The notes under the pieces: model-generated
What the model saw: only the letters and a program-made list of their open reading frames with translations
The model's database searches: none
Told to the model about the DNA's origin: nothing
Translations under genes and position numbers: made by a program
From: Acidobacteriaceae bacterium UBA1307
Lineage (GTDB): Bacteria > Acidobacteriota > Terriglobia > Terriglobales > Acidobacteriaceae
DNA length: 15,433 bases
Assembly: GCA_002307235.1 (NCBI GenBank)
Contig: DBTV01000037.1
Coordinates: forward strand, 1 to 15,433
Reading direction: 5' to 3'
In this document: piece by piece, positions 14,036 to 15,433 of the stretch
How positions within the stretch are numbered: position 1 is the stretch's first letter
Layout: every line of letters begins with the position of its first letter

Positions 14036-15433
14036 TTACTCCGCCTTTTCGCTTAGCTCCGCCCAACGGGCGTAGAGCAGGTGGCTTTCGGTTTCGGCTT
14101 CGTCGAGTTCCTTGAGGGCCTGTTGCAGGGCGGCGGCGTCGCAGGCCACCTTCGGGTCTTCGACCTTGACGCGGGCGGCTTCCAGTCGCTCGTCGCTGGC
14201 CTCCACCTTCTGCTCAATCGTGGCGTATTCGCGCGCTTCCAGATACGAGAGTTTTTTCTTGGTCTTGGCGGGCGCAGCGGTCGTGTTTGCCGTTTCCGCT
14301 GCCTTGGCCGCGGCCTTGCGCGTGCGCGTCTCTTCGTCCTCGTTCTGCTCGCGCATCCAGTCTTCCCACTGCTCGTAGTCGGCGAAGGTGCCGGCGTGGC
14401 CCAGTCCGTCGAGGCCGAGCACGGTGGTTGCCACGCGGTTCAGCAGATAGCGGTCGTGCGTGACCAGAATCAGAGCGCCGGGAAACTCGAGCAGGTTGTC
14501 TTCGAGAATTTCGAGCGTCGGCAGATCGAGATCGTTGGTCGGCTCGTCGAGCAGCAGAATGTCTGCCGGTTCGAGCATGAGCCGCGCAATGAGCACGCGC
14601 GCGCGTTCGCCGCCCGAAAGGTTCTTGACCGGCTGGTTGAGTTGCTCGCCGGTGAACAGGAAGCGCGAGGCCCAGGAGGCGACGTGAATGGTGCGGCCCA
14701 GGTGGATGACCGAGTCGCCCTCGGGGGCCAGCGCGCGGCGGAGCGTCAGGTTCTCGTCGATCTCGCGCATCTGGCTGAAGTAGACCAGCCGCAGTGCGTC
14801 GGCGCGGCGAATGGTGCCCGCGTCCGGCTCCAGCTCATTGCGCAGCAGGCGCAGCAGCGTGGTTTTGCCGCTGCCGTTGGGGCCGACGAGGCCGACCTTG
14901 CTGCCTGCGGTGAGCACGAAGTTCAGGTTGGTGACGATCTTCTTTTCCGCGCTCTCGTTGGCGACGGCGGGGAAGGCGTAGGAGACGCCCTCGAAGGTGA
15001 CCAGCCGCTTGGTCTTGCGGTCGGAGGCGTCGAAGTCAATGCCGGCGGAGTTGACTTGCGAGCGCGAATCCATCTGCGCCAGATCGGCGATCATGGCGTT
15101 GGCCGAATCGATGCGGGCCTTCGATTTGCGGGTGCGCGCCTTGGCTCCGCGGCGCAGCCACTCGACCTCGGAGCGGACGCGGTTGCGCAGGCTCTCCTGC
15201 TGGCGATTCTGCGCGTCGAGAAAGGCCTGCTTCTCTTCAAGAAAGTGGCTGAAGTTGCCCTTCGAGCGGAAGAGCCCGCCCATGTAGATGCGGTTCAGCT
15301 CGACGATTTCGCTGGCCGTGGCCTCAAGAAAATAGCGGTCGTGGCTGATGGTGACGGTGGCGAAGCTGGCCGAGCGCAGAACCTCTTCAAGCCACTCGAT
15401 GCCAGCCAGATCGAGATGGTTGGTCGGCTCGTC
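14036..15433 (-). CDS. uup: ABC-F family ATPase, Uup-type (N-terminal part outside window)
   Basis: The gene is open from the right edge of the window to its stop at 14036 (465 residues seen). A Met at 15283 is internal: the frame continues upstream with DEPTNHLDL (Walker B of the first ATPase domain) and TISHDRYFL (switch His). ABC-F proteins have two ATPase domains and no membrane segments, and act on ribosomes or, for Uup, also affect transposon excision and replication intermediates. The linker is charged and helical (about 15100-15280). The second domain shows Walker A GPNGSGKTTLLRLL, signature LSGGERARVLIARLML, Walker B LLLDEPTNDLDL and switch VTHDRYLL. The last about 75 residues are a coiled coil starting KKKLSYLEAREYATIEQKVE, characteristic of Uup and absent from most other ABC-F proteins. 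It converges with the nuclease gene. Confidence 0.9.
   Translation of the reverse strand, partial: DEPTNHLDLAGIEWLEEVLRSASFATVTISHDRYFLEATASEIVELNRIYMGGLFRSKGNFSHFLEEKQAFLDAQNRQQESLRNRVRSEVEWLRRGAKARTRKSKARIDSANAMIADLAQMDSRSQVNSAGIDFDASDRKTKRLVTFEGVSYAFPAVANESAEKKIVTNLNFVLTAGSKVGLVGPNGSGKTTLLRLLRNELEPDAGTIRRADALRLVYFSQMREIDENLTLRRALAPEGDSVIHLGRTIHVASWASRFLFTGEQLNQPVKNLSGGERARVLIARLMLEPADILLLDEPTNDLDLPTLEILEDNLLEFPGALILVTHDRYLLNRVATTVLGLDGLGHAGTFADYEQWEDWMREQNEDEETRTRKAAAKAAETANTTAAPAKTKKKLSYLEAREYATIEQKVEASDERLEAARVKVEDPKVACDAAALQQALKELDEAETESHLLYARWAELSEKAE

Overview
The window looks like chromosomal DNA of a GC-rich, Gram-negative, facultatively anaerobic bacterium. Acidobacteriota (Acidobacterium-like) is my best guess, from GC-rich codon use, a Rex regulator beside fermentation genes, and a pro-rich lipoprotein next to an NtrB/NtrC-type pair. 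This is inference only; there is no rRNA or other marker gene here.

Layout. Bases 1-983 (+) hold the 3' end of adhE, the iron-dependent alcohol dehydrogenase half of the fermentative aldehyde/alcohol dehydrogenase. Bases 1307-7877 (+) hold a six-gene operon for a membrane-bound group 4 [NiFe]-hydrogenase related to complex I. The order is a fused double antiporter-like subunit (NuoL-like plus NuoN/HyfF-like), NuoB-like small subunit, NuoH-like membrane anchor, NuoI-like 2x[4Fe-4S] protein, NuoC-like subunit and NuoD-like catalytic large subunit. Neighbouring genes overlap by ATGA except at one gap. That gap (6227-6366) contains a 110-bp imperfect palindrome with 15-bp terminal inverted repeats and a flanking CTAA duplication, which looks like a MITE inserted into the operon. 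A strong hairpin terminator (7891-7937) ends the operon.

Bases 7963-12784 (-) hold, in transcription order, an NtrC-type sigma54 response regulator, an NtrB-type membrane histidine kinase, a small pro-rich lipoprotein translationally coupled to the kinase, and the NADH/NAD+-sensing repressor Rex. Bases 13023-13934 (+) hold one visibly AT-richer gene for a PD-(D/E)XK nuclease, probably acquired and probably defence-related, with its own promoter-like sequence and terminator. Bases 14036-15433 (-) hold the C-terminal two thirds or so of an ABC-F ATPase of the Uup type, which runs off the right edge.

How they fit together. AdhE re-oxidises NADH to ethanol, and the hydrogenase probably disposes of ferredoxin electrons as H2 while moving ions through two antiporter modules. 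Rex, the standard NADH sensor for such genes, lies just beyond. I read the left 9 kb as a fermentative redox-disposal locus. The most notable points are the single-polypeptide double antiporter, a catalytic subunit whose stop codon falls where a maturation protease would normally cut, and the MITE-like insertion inside the operon.
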